This document shows positions 7,920 to 16,984 of a DNA stretch of 24,221 bases, piece by piece. Origin of the DNA: JAVBOP01 sp031550405 (GTDB lineage: Bacteria > Bacteroidota > Ignavibacteria > Kapaibacteriales > UBA2268); contig JAVBOP010000199.1 in NCBI GenBank assembly GCA_031550405.1, forward strand, positions 1 to 24,221. Direction: 5' to 3'. Both the position numbers and the translations under genes were made by a program. Under the pieces are notes generated by a model, which did not search any database, was not told the DNA's origin, and saw only the letters and a list, made by a program, of their open reading frames with translations. Positions within the stretch are counted from its first letter, which is position 1. Each line of letters opens with the position of its first letter.

Positions 7920-9203
7920 TTATTTGTGCTTTTTGGGAACGCCCGTTTTTTCTTCCGTAACTAAGGCGCCGTCTTGCAGCAACTTGCTGACAGCCTGATA
8001 GCTGCCACTAATTATCTGCTCTTTCTCTTTCAAACCTGACAGAATTTCAACATATCCGCGATCGCTTATTCCAATTTCCACATTAACCAATTTTGCTTTG
8101 TTGTTATCTTTAATGAATACGCAGGTTTGCGGTTTTTTAATATCAACAGCGGCTTTATTATTTTCCAGCTTTTGCACACTGCCGCGCTCCGCATCATTTA
8201 CAGAAGTTTCGAGCGGCTTGTCGCGCGTTGTTACAGCTGGAAGCGGCACAGAAAGGACGTTTTGATGCACTTCCGTATAAATTTCAACATTACAGCTCAT
8301 ACCGGGGCGCAGTTTGATTTCCTTATCAATCAGCCTTATTTTTACGCTAAAATTGGTAGTCTGATCCTGCACGGTATTAGCAGCTGAAATCGCCGAATGC
8401 CCAACCTCAACGACAACTCCCTTGTAAATTTTATCAGGCAACGCATCAATTTCAATTGACGCAGTATCGCCAATATTAACTAAAATAATATCATTTTCAG
8501 CAACTTCAACTTCGGCATTCATGACGTCTAAATCGGAAATTGTCATCATTCCCGTTCCAGCCATCAAATTCGTACCTACCACTTTTTCTCCAAGCTCGAC
8601 ATTCAAGGAAGTAACAACTCCGCTGAGTGGTGAATAAATTCTCAATCTCTGGGCATTTTTTTGAACTTCATGATAATTTGCTAACGTACTTTGGAATCTG
8701 GCACTTGTAGCATTATAAGATGCAACTGCCATATCATATTTCGACTGCATTTGATCCAATTCCTGCTGCGACGAAAATTTCTTACTATAAAGATCTTTTG
8801 TGCGATTTAGCTCCAATAAAGCGTTATCTACGGAGGTTTTTGAAGATGCAATTTCCTGTTTTGCCGCTTCAACAAGTGCTGAGAATTGCTCAAGTTGGGT
8901 TTCAATAATATCGGGATTAATACGAGCCAGCAGCGTTTGAGTGTTCACCGTATCTCCTTCTTTTACGCCAAGATAGATAATTTCTCCTGATGTTTCAGGC
9001 GATATGTTGACCTTGACTTCCGGCTGAATTTTTCCAGTTGCTGACACTATTTGCGTTATTGTTCGGCGCTCTACTTTGGAAAAAGTTACTGGAATTGGTT
9101 GGTTTTCACTCTGTTTGAAGATAGTAATACCAAGTATTATCATGGCTATAAGCACACAACTCACTATTATAATCGCCTTTTTCGATGATCGCCTTTTTTT
9201 CAT
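7920..9203 (-). CDS. Efflux periplasmic adaptor subunit (MacA/HlyD family)
   Basis: Membrane-fusion proteins of this family link an inner-membrane transporter to a TolC-like outer-membrane channel. The 427-residue protein has a basic N-terminus and one membrane helix (8-28), a first half-lipoyl segment (about 57-98, with SPETSGEI and VKEGDTVNTQTLLARI), a helical hairpin rich in Gln, Glu and Ala (about 99-185), the second half-lipoyl segment (YSPLSGVVTSLNVELGEKV, 190-208), a beta-barrel with LRPGMSCNVEI, and a membrane-proximal domain. The order fits the RND/MacA type. No MacB-type ABC transporter, RND pump or TolC gene lies on either side: upstream is addA, downstream a lipoprotein. The transporter partner must be elsewhere. 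Confidence 0.9.
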   Translation of the reverse strand: MKKRRSSKKAIIIVSCVLIAMIILGITIFKQSENQPIPVTFSKVERRTITQIVSATGKIQPEVKVNISPETSGEIIYLGVKEGDTVNTQTLLARINPDIIETQLEQFSALVEAAKQEIASSKTSVDNALLELNRTKDLYSKKFSSQQELDQMQSKYDMAVASYNATSARFQSTLANYHEVQKNAQRLRIYSPLSGVVTSLNVELGEKVVGTNLMAGTGMMTISDLDVMNAEVEVAENDIILVNIGDTASIEIDALPDKIYKGVVVEVGHSAISAANTVQDQTTNFSVKIRLIDKEIKLRPGMSCNVEIYTEVHQNVLSVPLPAVTTRDKPLETSVNDAERGSVQKLENNKAAVDIKKPQTCVFIKDNNKAKLVNVEIGISDRGYVEILSGLKEKEQIISGSYQAVSKLLQDGALVTEEKTGVPKKHK

Positions 9204-9311
9204 ATTCTAATGTCACATTTTTTGTATGATTTACAAGAATTATATAACGCACATATCAAGTATAAGTTTCGAGGCAATAAGCATGAGACATATTCATTTC
9301 TTAGCTGTAAG

Positions 9312-12300
9312 CTATGATATATGGATTAGCATTTTTTTTATTTGGGCTGAAAATTTGTTAATAATATTGGGCTGATCCACGATTGTAAATGTAAATTCTG
9401 CCGTCCAATCTTCGTTGTTTGCATTTGTTGAGGCTTTTTCTGTGAATAATAATCGAGCTATATATTTTTTTTGCAATGGATACAAGTACATTAAAAATAA
9501 AGCATATAATTGCATTTGATTAGAATAATTTTCTTTTAATTTTTGCAAATCATTATCTAGCGCAATTTGATTTGTTTTCCAATCCCAAATCTCAAATTCA
9601 CCATCTTCATTTTCTATCAGACAATCAATTATTCCAGTTATGTAATTCTCCCCTATTGGTAGGCTTAGCTCATATTCCATTTTAGCAGAATATATTTTCG
9701 TGGCAAATTTTTGTAGTAATTTTGTTTTTACAATGATTTCACATTTTTCTACAATGGAAAAAATATTATCATTTTTTAGATTTTTTTCAGTTTTGAGCAA
9801 TTCATTTTCCACGATATTTATTAATTTTTTCTCATAAATATTGCCGTCAAACCACAAATTAATATGTTGAAATAACTTGTGAAAAATTAAGCCTTTATCT
9901 ATTGCAGACAATTCATTTTTAATACTATTTGTAAATTTGTTTTGTTGATTTAAATGCAAATTTAAATTCTCAAATCCGAGCTTCCGTTTAATAAAACCAT
10001 GTTTGTAATATTCATCATTTTCCTGCATTTTTTGGAATGCATTAATTTCAGAAAATGAAAAAATCCGATTTTTTTCACAGTAATAAATATTTTCATTATC
10101 AATAATTTTTGGATAATTTTCTTTTTCTACATTATTTTTAATCTCGTAATTATCATATATTTCAGGATTTATTTCTATTTTAATTTTTATTTTTTTCCCT
10201 TTTAAATCATAATCCGGTAATTTCAAATCAAGTTCAAGCATAGAAAATTCACTTTCATTTTTTCTACTAATTTTTGTAGCAATATTGTAAAGTTTTTCAG
10301 CATCGTAACCTAAACTGTTTAAAAAGAATTTTAAATTTTCATTTATAGAGTTTAATTTTTCATTTTTTCCGATTTTTAATGTAGAAGTCAAAATTAAATG
10401 ATCTTTTGCACGAGTCATGGCAACATACAAAAGCCGCATCAATTCAGCTTTTTCCTCTTTAGTTTCTTCATTTTTCGCAAGAATACAAGCCAGATTTTGG
10501 CGTTTTCCGCCATTTTTTGAAATAGAAATTTCATTGTCTTTTAAATAAATTATTTTTGGCGTTTGAAATATAAGCCCATATTTTACGGAAGTTAATGGCA
10601 GCGAAATATTTCGTGAAATTTGATTGAGTCCGTAAAGAACAACAATTGGAAACTCCATTCCTTTCGAGGCGTGAATCGTCATCAAATTCACCGCATTTTC
10701 GGTATTAGCGTGAGTCGCTTCCGGTTCCTTGGAAATTTTTTGCAATGTGTCCAATTCGTGAACAAAATCAGCTATCGAAGTAAAATCTCTGTTTTGGTAA
10801 TTTCTCGCAAGTGTTATAAATTTCTCAATATTACCAAGAATTTGCTTTTCTGCAGGATTGTCAATAAGCGATGTCGCCCAATTTCCGGAAGCCAACAAAA
10901 TCCTAATCAGATGTGGAATTGTGAGCATTGGCGCCATTTGCATAATTTTATCAAGCTCTTCAAACGCAAATTTAATTCGCGGAATTTCAGATTTATTATG
11001 AATATTTTTTAATTTTTCCCACAACGAATTTCCATCTTCAGAAACGATATTTATTATCTCAGTTTGGTTCAACGAGAAAAACGGCGACATCAACAAACCC
11101 AGTAATGCCAAGTCATTTCGGGAATTATACAGAAAATGCAAATAATTTATCAGGTCAATAATTTCCTGTTTTTGAAAAAAACCTTCGCCGCTGACTACCG
11201 CAAAAGGAATATTGGCTTTAATCAATTCCGTTTGCAAAGCATACAGTTTGGTGCGATTTCGATACAATATCGCAATGTCGGAATAGTTCGGTCGAACATT
11301 TTGCCATGAATTATTTAATTCTTTTTTTATGTGAAAATTATCGTTATTTACAATATAATTAATATAGTTAGCAAGTTTTTTAGCTTCGCCATTTGTTTCT
11401 ATTTCTTCGATTTCAGTATCAATATTTTCATCGCCGTCGTTCGCATCGCTACTTTCTTGCTTATCAACAACATCAAATAAAAATTTTACACTGCCGAAAG
11501 AATCGTCTAATTCTATTGCATCATTATTAGTTATGTTTTTTTTGCTTTCAAAATAATTAATTAAAAAATCTTTATCTCTTCCGGCAATTAAATCATTATA
11601 AGATATATTGGAAATATTTTCGAAATTTCGAAAATTATAACTGCAAACAAAATTTACAAATGCTGCAATAACAGGCTGCAAGCGGAAAGTCGCCGATAAT
11701 TTCAAATTTCCTAATGCGATTTCCTTGTTGTTTATGAATAAAAATTCATTTTTTATCGGCATTTTTTTCTTCGCATTTTCCGTTAAATATTTCTCATTGG
11801 CTGCTTGTATTTCTTCTTTAACTTTGTTAAATATCTTGACATCGGCATTTCGAAAGCGATAAATACTTTGCTTATCATCACCAACTATAAACAATTTAGG
11901 AGAAAAAATGAATTTTGAATTATTTTCTGATAAATCAGGAACAAGAGATTTCACAATGTCATACTGTATCGAATTTGTATCCTGAAATTCATCAACCAAA
12001 ATGTGAGTATAATTATTGGAAACCGCAGTTGCAATCTCTTTATTTTTCAAGACTTCACGCGTCAAGAGCAACATATCATCAAAATCAATTGCACCTAAAT
12101 TTCTTTTGATATCAATGATTTTTTCATTTGCCAAATCCGCAATTTTTACAATTTCTTTCGATAGGCGAAATTGCAATTTTATAGATTCAGCTGCAAAATC
12201 CGTTGAAAAAATTTTGCCCACCAAAAATCTGCGGTAATCTGTTGCAAAATATTGCAATTGCTGGTCATTATAAATTATTTCGTAAATCTCATTTTTGCTA

Positions 12301-13256
12301 ACTTTATTAAATATCTTGACAATAAGAAAATCACGTCCACTTTTTATGCTACATATTTCATTTGCAAGTTCAATTATTTCAACAAATAATCTGGTTTTTA
12401 CATTAATATTATTTTCATTTTGAAATTCAGAATATTTCTCTTTTAGAGTATTAAATAATTGATTAAAACCATTAATTATGAATAAAAATTCATTTTTCTC
12501 TTCGTCATTTTTTCTTTTATTTTTAACTGTATCTTCAACAAGTTTATCAATTCCATCCGTCTTAACTCTATCAACATTATCTATAAAATCACTGATAATT
12601 TTGCTTATAGCCGGAACAATTTCACCATATATTTTTGACAAATAAGTCTCTTCATTTCCTTCATAAATATTTTTTATATTTTCATAATTATCATATTTTA
12701 AAAATAGTTGCTGAACATAGCTTACAATGTTTTTATAATCATATTGAGTAAACAAAAAATCTTTAATATTAAAATTATTTTCATATTTCTCCTCGAAATT
12801 ATTTTCTAAATAATCATTTATAGCTTCGCCAATCGCTTCATTTCGCAAATTATGCAGTTGAATTTCGTTAATTTCCACAAAATTTGGCGAAAGATTTGCC
12901 TCAATGCAATAATCTCGCAAAATATTTATGCAGAAACTATGAATGGTAGAAATATTGGCATAGCTCAAACGCTGTCGAATCCGCTGGAATTTCCTCCTTT
13001 CAGCCGCATTTTTTGCCTGACTAAGCATGGCGTCAATCTTTTCAATAATGCGCCCAAGCATCTCCGCCGCCGCCTGCTTGGTAAAAGTAATAGCAACAAT
13101 TTTGCGCGGATCGCTCACATTTCCTGCATCATTCAGGAGAATATCCAGATAGCGCTCGACCAGCACCCGAGTCTTGCCGGCACCCGCATTCGCACTTACC
13201 GCCAAATGCCTGTCCAGTGCCAAGGTATATAGTTGTTCTTTTGTAAATTTGCCCAT
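9312..13256 (-). CDS. addA: UvrD/RecB-type helicase-nuclease (AddA-like)
   Basis: AddA-type enzymes unwind and cut DNA from double-strand ends, feeding RecA in recombinational repair. At 1314 residues it is somewhat longer than most AddA proteins. Helicase motifs run in order: SANAGAGKTR (21-30), VAITFTKQAAAEM, TIHSFC, DEFQDT (about 421-426), VGDDKQSIYRFR (about 457-468), LSATFR, MTIHASKGMEFPIV (near 857) and LLYVAMTRAKDHL (near 942). The C-terminus carries a PD-(D/E)XK nuclease: GIIDCL, EIWDWKTN (near 1225) and QMQLYALFL. Stretches between motifs are rich in Asn, Lys, Ile and Glu and look like low-complexity insertions. It lies 125 bp after trxB on the same strand, with a terminator hairpin between. 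No addB, recC or recD neighbour is visible, so the AddA name is by similarity. Confidence 0.9.
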   Translation of the reverse strand: MGKFTKEQLYTLALDRHLAVSANAGAGKTRVLVERYLDILLNDAGNVSDPRKIVAITFTKQAAAEMLGRIIEKIDAMLSQAKNAAERRKFQRIRQRLSYANISTIHSFCINILRDYCIEANLSPNFVEINEIQLHNLRNEAIGEAINDYLENNFEEKYENNFNIKDFLFTQYDYKNIVSYVQQLFLKYDNYENIKNIYEGNEETYLSKIYGEIVPAISKIISDFIDNVDRVKTDGIDKLVEDTVKNKRKNDEEKNEFLFIINGFNQLFNTLKEKYSEFQNENNINVKTRLFVEIIELANEICSIKSGRDFLIVKIFNKVSKNEIYEIIYNDQQLQYFATDYRRFLVGKIFSTDFAAESIKLQFRLSKEIVKIADLANEKIIDIKRNLGAIDFDDMLLLTREVLKNKEIATAVSNNYTHILVDEFQDTNSIQYDIVKSLVPDLSENNSKFIFSPKLFIVGDDKQSIYRFRNADVKIFNKVKEEIQAANEKYLTENAKKKMPIKNEFLFINNKEIALGNLKLSATFRLQPVIAAFVNFVCSYNFRNFENISNISYNDLIAGRDKDFLINYFESKKNITNNDAIELDDSFGSVKFLFDVVDKQESSDANDGDENIDTEIEEIETNGEAKKLANYINYIVNNDNFHIKKELNNSWQNVRPNYSDIAILYRNRTKLYALQTELIKANIPFAVVSGEGFFQKQEIIDLINYLHFLYNSRNDLALLGLLMSPFFSLNQTEIINIVSEDGNSLWEKLKNIHNKSEIPRIKFAFEELDKIMQMAPMLTIPHLIRILLASGNWATSLIDNPAEKQILGNIEKFITLARNYQNRDFTSIADFVHELDTLQKISKEPEATHANTENAVNLMTIHASKGMEFPIVVLYGLNQISRNISLPLTSVKYGLIFQTPKIIYLKDNEISISKNGGKRQNLACILAKNEETKEEKAELMRLLYVAMTRAKDHLILTSTLKIGKNEKLNSINENLKFFLNSLGYDAEKLYNIATKISRKNESEFSMLELDLKLPDYDLKGKKIKIKIEINPEIYDNYEIKNNVEKENYPKIIDNENIYYCEKNRIFSFSEINAFQKMQENDEYYKHGFIKRKLGFENLNLHLNQQNKFTNSIKNELSAIDKGLIFHKLFQHINLWFDGNIYEKKLINIVENELLKTEKNLKNDNIFSIVEKCEIIVKTKLLQKFATKIYSAKMEYELSLPIGENYITGIIDCLIENEDGEFEIWDWKTNQIALDNDLQKLKENYSNQMQLYALFLMYLYPLQKKYIARLLFTEKASTNANNEDWTAEFTFTIVDQPNIINKFSAQIKKMLIHIS

Positions 13257-13272
13257 ACGATTTTCAAACTAT

Positions 13273-13300
13273 AAAAAAAGGCGATATATGCCTATCGCCC
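13273..13300 (-). terminator. Intrinsic terminator after trxB, in the addA leader
   Basis: Read on the minus strand: GGCGATA, loop GGCATA, TATCGCC, then seven T. The 7-bp stem is perfect and the form is canonical. It lies 81 bp past the trxB stop codon, and its T-run ends only 16 bp before the addA ATG, leaving no room for a full promoter between. Confidence 0.8.
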
Positions 13301-13310
13301 ACAGCTTTTT

Positions 13311-13326
13311 CAATTAACCTTAATTG
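13311..13326. repeat. Inverted repeat in the trxB-addA gap
   Basis: CAATTAA and TTAATTG are perfect 7-bp arms around two bases, 10 bp from the terminator hairpin. It may be an operator or a second small stem-loop in the leader; AT-rich, so chance is possible. Confidence 0.4.
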
Positions 13327-13381
13327 GAGATGTTCCAATGCTTTGTATAAAATACGGTTTTCAACTTCGATTATTATTCAA

Positions 13382-14338
13382 TTAACTATTGCGGTTGCGT
13401 TGCTCCATGAGCCAGCGTTCTGCTGTCATGCCCGCCTTACATCCACTGCCAGCAGCGGTTACCGCTTGACGGAATATATTGTCCTGCACATCGCCACAAG
13501 CAAAAACACCGGTTATATTGGTCTTGCAAGACTCGTGCGTAATCAAATAATTATCGCTGTTCATATCCAAAATATCCTTAAACAGCTCAGTATTTGGCGT
13601 ATGCCCTATAGCCAAAAAAACTCCGTCAGTGTTATATTCCTTAATTTCATTGGACATAACATTCCGTATTTTCAAACCTGTCAGAATAGGGTTGTTGCCT
13701 TTTGTAACGCCAACGAATTCCTCCACAACGCTATCCAGCAGGAAGCTGATTTTAGGATTGGCTTTTGTTCGTTCGAGCATAATTTGCGAGGCGCGAAATC
13801 CCTGACGGCGGTGAACAATGGTAACCGAATTTGCAAAATGTGTTAAATAATTGGCATCTTCCATTGCTGTATCGCCGCCACCAACCACGAAAACGTCTTT
13901 GCCTCTGAAGAAAAAGCCATCACATGTGGCACATGCTGAAATGCCATATCCCCAGTATTTTTTTTCGCTTTCGGTTTTGAGAGTGCGGGCAGTTGCTCCC
14001 GTTGCAATAATCACAGCATCAGCCGTATATTCTTCATCTTTTCCGCTAAACAAAGTAAAAGGATATTTATCAAAATTTACTTTTTTGATAGTGTCTCCGA
14101 TACAGACTGTGCCAAATTTTTGTGCCTGTTTTTTCATATTCAGCATCAGTTCGGTGCCTGTTATGCCTTTTTCAAATCCCGGAAAATTTTCAATATCGCT
14201 TGTGATCGTGAGCTGTCCGCCGGGCTGCATCCCCTCAAAAATTGCAACTCTCAGACTTGCTCGAGATGTGTATATGCCTGCTGTATATCCTGCAGGACCT
14301 GACCCTATAATTATAACATCGAAATGTTTGTTCGTCAT
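13382..14338 (-). CDS. trxB: Thioredoxin-disulfide reductase
   Basis: The FAD enzyme reduces thioredoxin with NADPH in the cytoplasm. The 318-residue length is normal. The FAD motif GSGPAG is at 12-17, the redox pair in CATC at 136-139, the NADPH motif GGGDTA at 153-158, the phosphate-binding HRRQGFRAS at 176-184, and the second FAD motif GVFACGDVQD towards the C-terminus. The HRR signature points to NADPH rather than ferredoxin use. It follows the DUF2279 gene by about 100 bp on the same strand and ends before a strong intrinsic terminator. Confidence 0.97.
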   Translation of the reverse strand: MTNKHFDVIIIGSGPAGYTAGIYTSRASLRVAIFEGMQPGGQLTITSDIENFPGFEKGITGTELMLNMKKQAQKFGTVCIGDTIKKVNFDKYPFTLFSGKDEEYTADAVIIATGATARTLKTESEKKYWGYGISACATCDGFFFRGKDVFVVGGGDTAMEDANYLTHFANSVTIVHRRQGFRASQIMLERTKANPKISFLLDSVVEEFVGVTKGNNPILTGLKIRNVMSNEIKEYNTDGVFLAIGHTPNTELFKDILDMNSDNYLITHESCKTNITGVFACGDVQDNIFRQAVTAAGSGCKAGMTAERWLMEQRNRNS

Positions 14339-14437
14339 TGTGAAATTCGTCCAAATTACTTAATACAATACAGCCTGCAATATACAAAAAAATAGCGATA
14401 CCTGTTTCATGGAAATATAATTTTAGCATACCGCAAA

Positions 14438-15586
14438 TCATAATATCTTGAAGGGAAATAACAGGTAGAAGCGGGTTACTTTGCCGACCTCCAATGCGGG
14501 CGATGGCAGCTTGAAAATGTTTAATGTCTGCTTGCACCAGTTCCAAAAAAATCCGCCATCCGGCAATAATTTAACGAGGTTATAGTCTAATGCAAAAATC
14601 AAGCGCGGGCTACCCCAAGCGCCCGGTATCAAGCTAATACATTCACTGCAAGGTGCGATGTCCTGAGCTTCCGGCACATTAACATCCAGCAAATTTCGCA
14701 CGGCATATCCAACACTCAACTCTAACCATGACGGATAATATTTTTTCCACTTATCTGGCAATAAATTATGGATGTTAACCGACATGAAAAACACCTGCGA
14801 GGCATAGTCATCTATAAGCATGGTGTGCGGTATGCGTGAACTGTAACCAAACCATTCTGAAGGAACATACATAAATTTAGGTGAAAAATTTTGCAGAACG
14901 GGCAAATAGTTTTGTGCTGCAAAAAATGCCCCGCCAATAACATCCGCATACCAGTCCGATGGGCTAAATCCCCATTGTTTGCCGTAGCCATCCAGTATTT
15001 CTACATAGGTCGAATAACCAACACCGAGAGCCGCCGCCCAATTATTGGACGCATTCCAACTGATACCCGACGCCACCAGAGCCTCGCGAAAGATATATGA
15101 CGCTGCATAGGCGCCGAAAAAATGCCCCGCTTTGTCTATATAAATATCATACTTGGCGTCTTCCTGAAATTTAAAAGACGAATGCTCTTTCCAAATTGTA
15201 TTCATCTGTAATTCATGCTGCAGCACGAAACCAGCCGCCAGTGCACCAGCAAAAATGGAAAATGTTACAGGCTTGATTCTGGTTTTCATTAGCGGAGCAC
15301 CGCCCGTAATCAAATATCGCTGCACATCAGCATACATAAATTGCGACAATGGCATGTATAAGCTATCGTCATTTATGATAGTTATGCTGTCTGATGAATT
15401 AATGTTTATACTGTCTTTCGTGTGTTTTTCTATTGCTGCAACGATATTCTCAACTGCTATATTTACACTGTCTTTCATCATAGCAGCATATTGACTCTCG
15501 CTTATTAACTCGTTGGCAAACAACGGGCTTGTAGAATTATGAATAAAAATTAATAAAACTATTGGTATAAAAATTGATTTTAGCAT
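14438..15586 (-). CDS. DUF2279 (YfiM-like) envelope protein
   Basis: Function is unknown. The protein has 382 residues with a signal peptide (1 to about 25, ending SPLFA before NE). The DUF2279 core is clear: DKAGHF at 151-156, a membrane-like YAASYIFREAL segment, then EILDGYGKQWGFSPSDWYADVIGG (in two pieces, 196-219), typical of the YfiM family. A hydrophobic segment at about 106-122 may cross or dip into a membrane. The family name in databases says predicted lipoprotein, but I see no lipobox Cys here. It is divergent from the RodZ-like gene with a 100-bp gap, and precedes trxB. I infer an envelope location from signal peptide and family only. Confidence 0.8.
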   Translation of the reverse strand: MLKSIFIPIVLLIFIHNSTSPLFANELISESQYAAMMKDSVNIAVENIVAAIEKHTKDSININSSDSITIINDDSLYMPLSQFMYADVQRYLITGGAPLMKTRIKPVTFSIFAGALAAGFVLQHELQMNTIWKEHSSFKFQEDAKYDIYIDKAGHFFGAYAASYIFREALVASGISWNASNNWAAALGVGYSTYVEILDGYGKQWGFSPSDWYADVIGGAFFAAQNYLPVLQNFSPKFMYVPSEWFGYSSRIPHTMLIDDYASQVFFMSVNIHNLLPDKWKKYYPSWLELSVGYAVRNLLDVNVPEAQDIAPCSECISLIPGAWGSPRLIFALDYNLVKLLPDGGFFWNWCKQTLNIFKLPSPALEVGKVTRFYLLFPFKIL

Positions 15587-15686
15587 AAAAATGGTACAAT
15601 TATTGATTGGTAATAATTATATATAGCATTTTAAGGATGCACAAATTACAAAAAAACTGTAATAGAATTTTAGAAAAATAAATTTT

Positions 15687-16949
15687 ATGGATAATTTTGG
15701 CGGCAAATTAGAACAAATGAGAAAAAGCTGCGGGCTTAATGTTGAAGAAGTTGCGGAACTGACCAACATTCGTTCGCATGTCATAATCGCATTGGAGAAG
15801 GGCGAAGATCCTATGCTGCCTGCTCCTTATGTGAAGTCATTTATAAAATCTCTTGAAAAATTTTATCAGGAGCAAAAAGGTAATCCTCAAAAAACAGAGC
15901 AATCCAAATCTGAAGCAAAAGCTGCAAGTACTTCAAAAACAAGGACTAAAGCGAAAAACACCAAAAATGATGAACCTGTGAATGACAATTCCATTGCCAG
16001 CAATATTCAAGGCAAATCCATTGGAAATATGGCGCAAGACGTTGAAATTATTGAATTTAACGATTATACCGATATTCCTGAACATTTGGAAATGCCTGAT
16101 GCAGGTTATAGGCATGAAGAAGATTTGAATAATAAAGAAATTTTTAATGATAATGATTCAAGTTTTGAAGCGAAAACAGAGTTCGCAAAAGGTGAAGCAA
16201 AGCAAAAGGATGAAATCGTTACAGAAATACAACCTATTGTAAAGAAAAGAGTTAAAGAAATAAAGCCGAAGAAAAAAATAACTCAAAAAGCGAAAAATAT
16301 TATTATTTATACTGCGCTTGGTTTGTTTTTTGCGACGGTAATTTACCTTGTTTTTTTTTCAAATAAGAGCAATATTGAAGATAAAATTTACACTGAAAAC
16401 GAGGCTTCCAGCGACACTTCTGTTTTGGTTGTGAAAGATGAGGGTAATTTGTTTTCGTATTTTGCCGCACCTGATAGTCTGAAATTAATTGCAATGTGCA
16501 AGGATACTGCATGGGTTAAAGTGGAAATCGACGGCGAATCGAACGACGAATTAATGATGGTGCCCGGCATGAAAAAACAGTGGAGTGCCTTTGAATATAT
16601 ACTGCTTAGCACTTCTAAAATTGGGAATATTGCTTTTTATAAAAATGATACTTTGATACCAAACCTCGGTGCAAAAGGCGCTATGGTGAAAAATATCAAA
16701 ATTACTCGAGAAGGTATCGCAAACGTGCATCCGCTTGAAAATCAACGGCAAGCAGTATCTACCAACGAAATAAATCCTCATTTTCAGATAATCCAGCCAT
16801 CAAGACCTGACAGCTCTGAAAGTAAAACTACCCCGCGGCGCAGCAATAAAAAGAAAAAGACAGAGCCGCAACCTTTGCCGATATTGGATTTTTCAACTCC
16901 TGCCGTAACCAAGCCACCCATATTGAACAATAATGAAAACCAGGAATAG
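15687..16949 (+). CDS. RodZ-like protein: HTH domain, membrane helix, DUF4115
   Basis: RodZ links the MreB cytoskeleton to the cell-wall elongation machine. This 420-residue protein has the same order of parts: an N-terminal helix-turn-helix of the HTH_25 kind (residues 1-62, with GLNVEEVAELTNIRSHVI), a charged cytoplasmic linker (65-200), one membrane helix (204-224), and a periplasmic DUF4115-type beta domain (about 262-345, with DTAWVKVEIDG and KQWSA). A basic cluster before the helix predicts the HTH side inside. A Pro/Lys-rich tail (350-420) goes beyond the family core. No mreB, mreC or rodA is nearby, so the shape role is inferred from domain order alone. It converges with the beta-barrel gene, 35 bp between stops. 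Confidence 0.85.
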   Translation: MDNFGGKLEQMRKSCGLNVEEVAELTNIRSHVIIALEKGEDPMLPAPYVKSFIKSLEKFYQEQKGNPQKTEQSKSEAKAASTSKTRTKAKNTKNDEPVNDNSIASNIQGKSIGNMAQDVEIIEFNDYTDIPEHLEMPDAGYRHEEDLNNKEIFNDNDSSFEAKTEFAKGEAKQKDEIVTEIQPIVKKRVKEIKPKKKITQKAKNIIIYTALGLFFATVIYLVFFSNKSNIEDKIYTENEASSDTSVLVVKDEGNLFSYFAAPDSLKLIAMCKDTAWVKVEIDGESNDELMMVPGMKKQWSAFEYILLSTSKIGNIAFYKNDTLIPNLGAKGAMVKNIKITREGIANVHPLENQRQAVSTNEINPHFQIIQPSRPDSSESKTTPRRSNKKKKTEPQPLPILDFSTPAVTKPPILNNNENQE

Positions 16950-16984
16950 ATTCGGGTTATATCAGAATTTTATATGGCTATAAT

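Noticed and set aside
10620..11012. 130-codon plus-strand frame inside addA
   Set aside because: Antisense to an intact helicase region; composition is that of a shadow frame.
13343..14363. Two long plus-strand frames (13343-13846 and 13851-14363)
   Set aside because: Both are antisense to trxB, whose minus-strand product is unmistakable.
14235..14546. 103-codon minus-strand frame overlapping trxB and the DUF2279 gene
   Set aside because: Out of frame with both genes and without any recognisable features.
15645..15663. ATTACA / TGTAAT inverted repeat ahead of the RodZ-like gene
   Set aside because: Only 6-bp arms around an A-run; too weak to call an operator or terminator.
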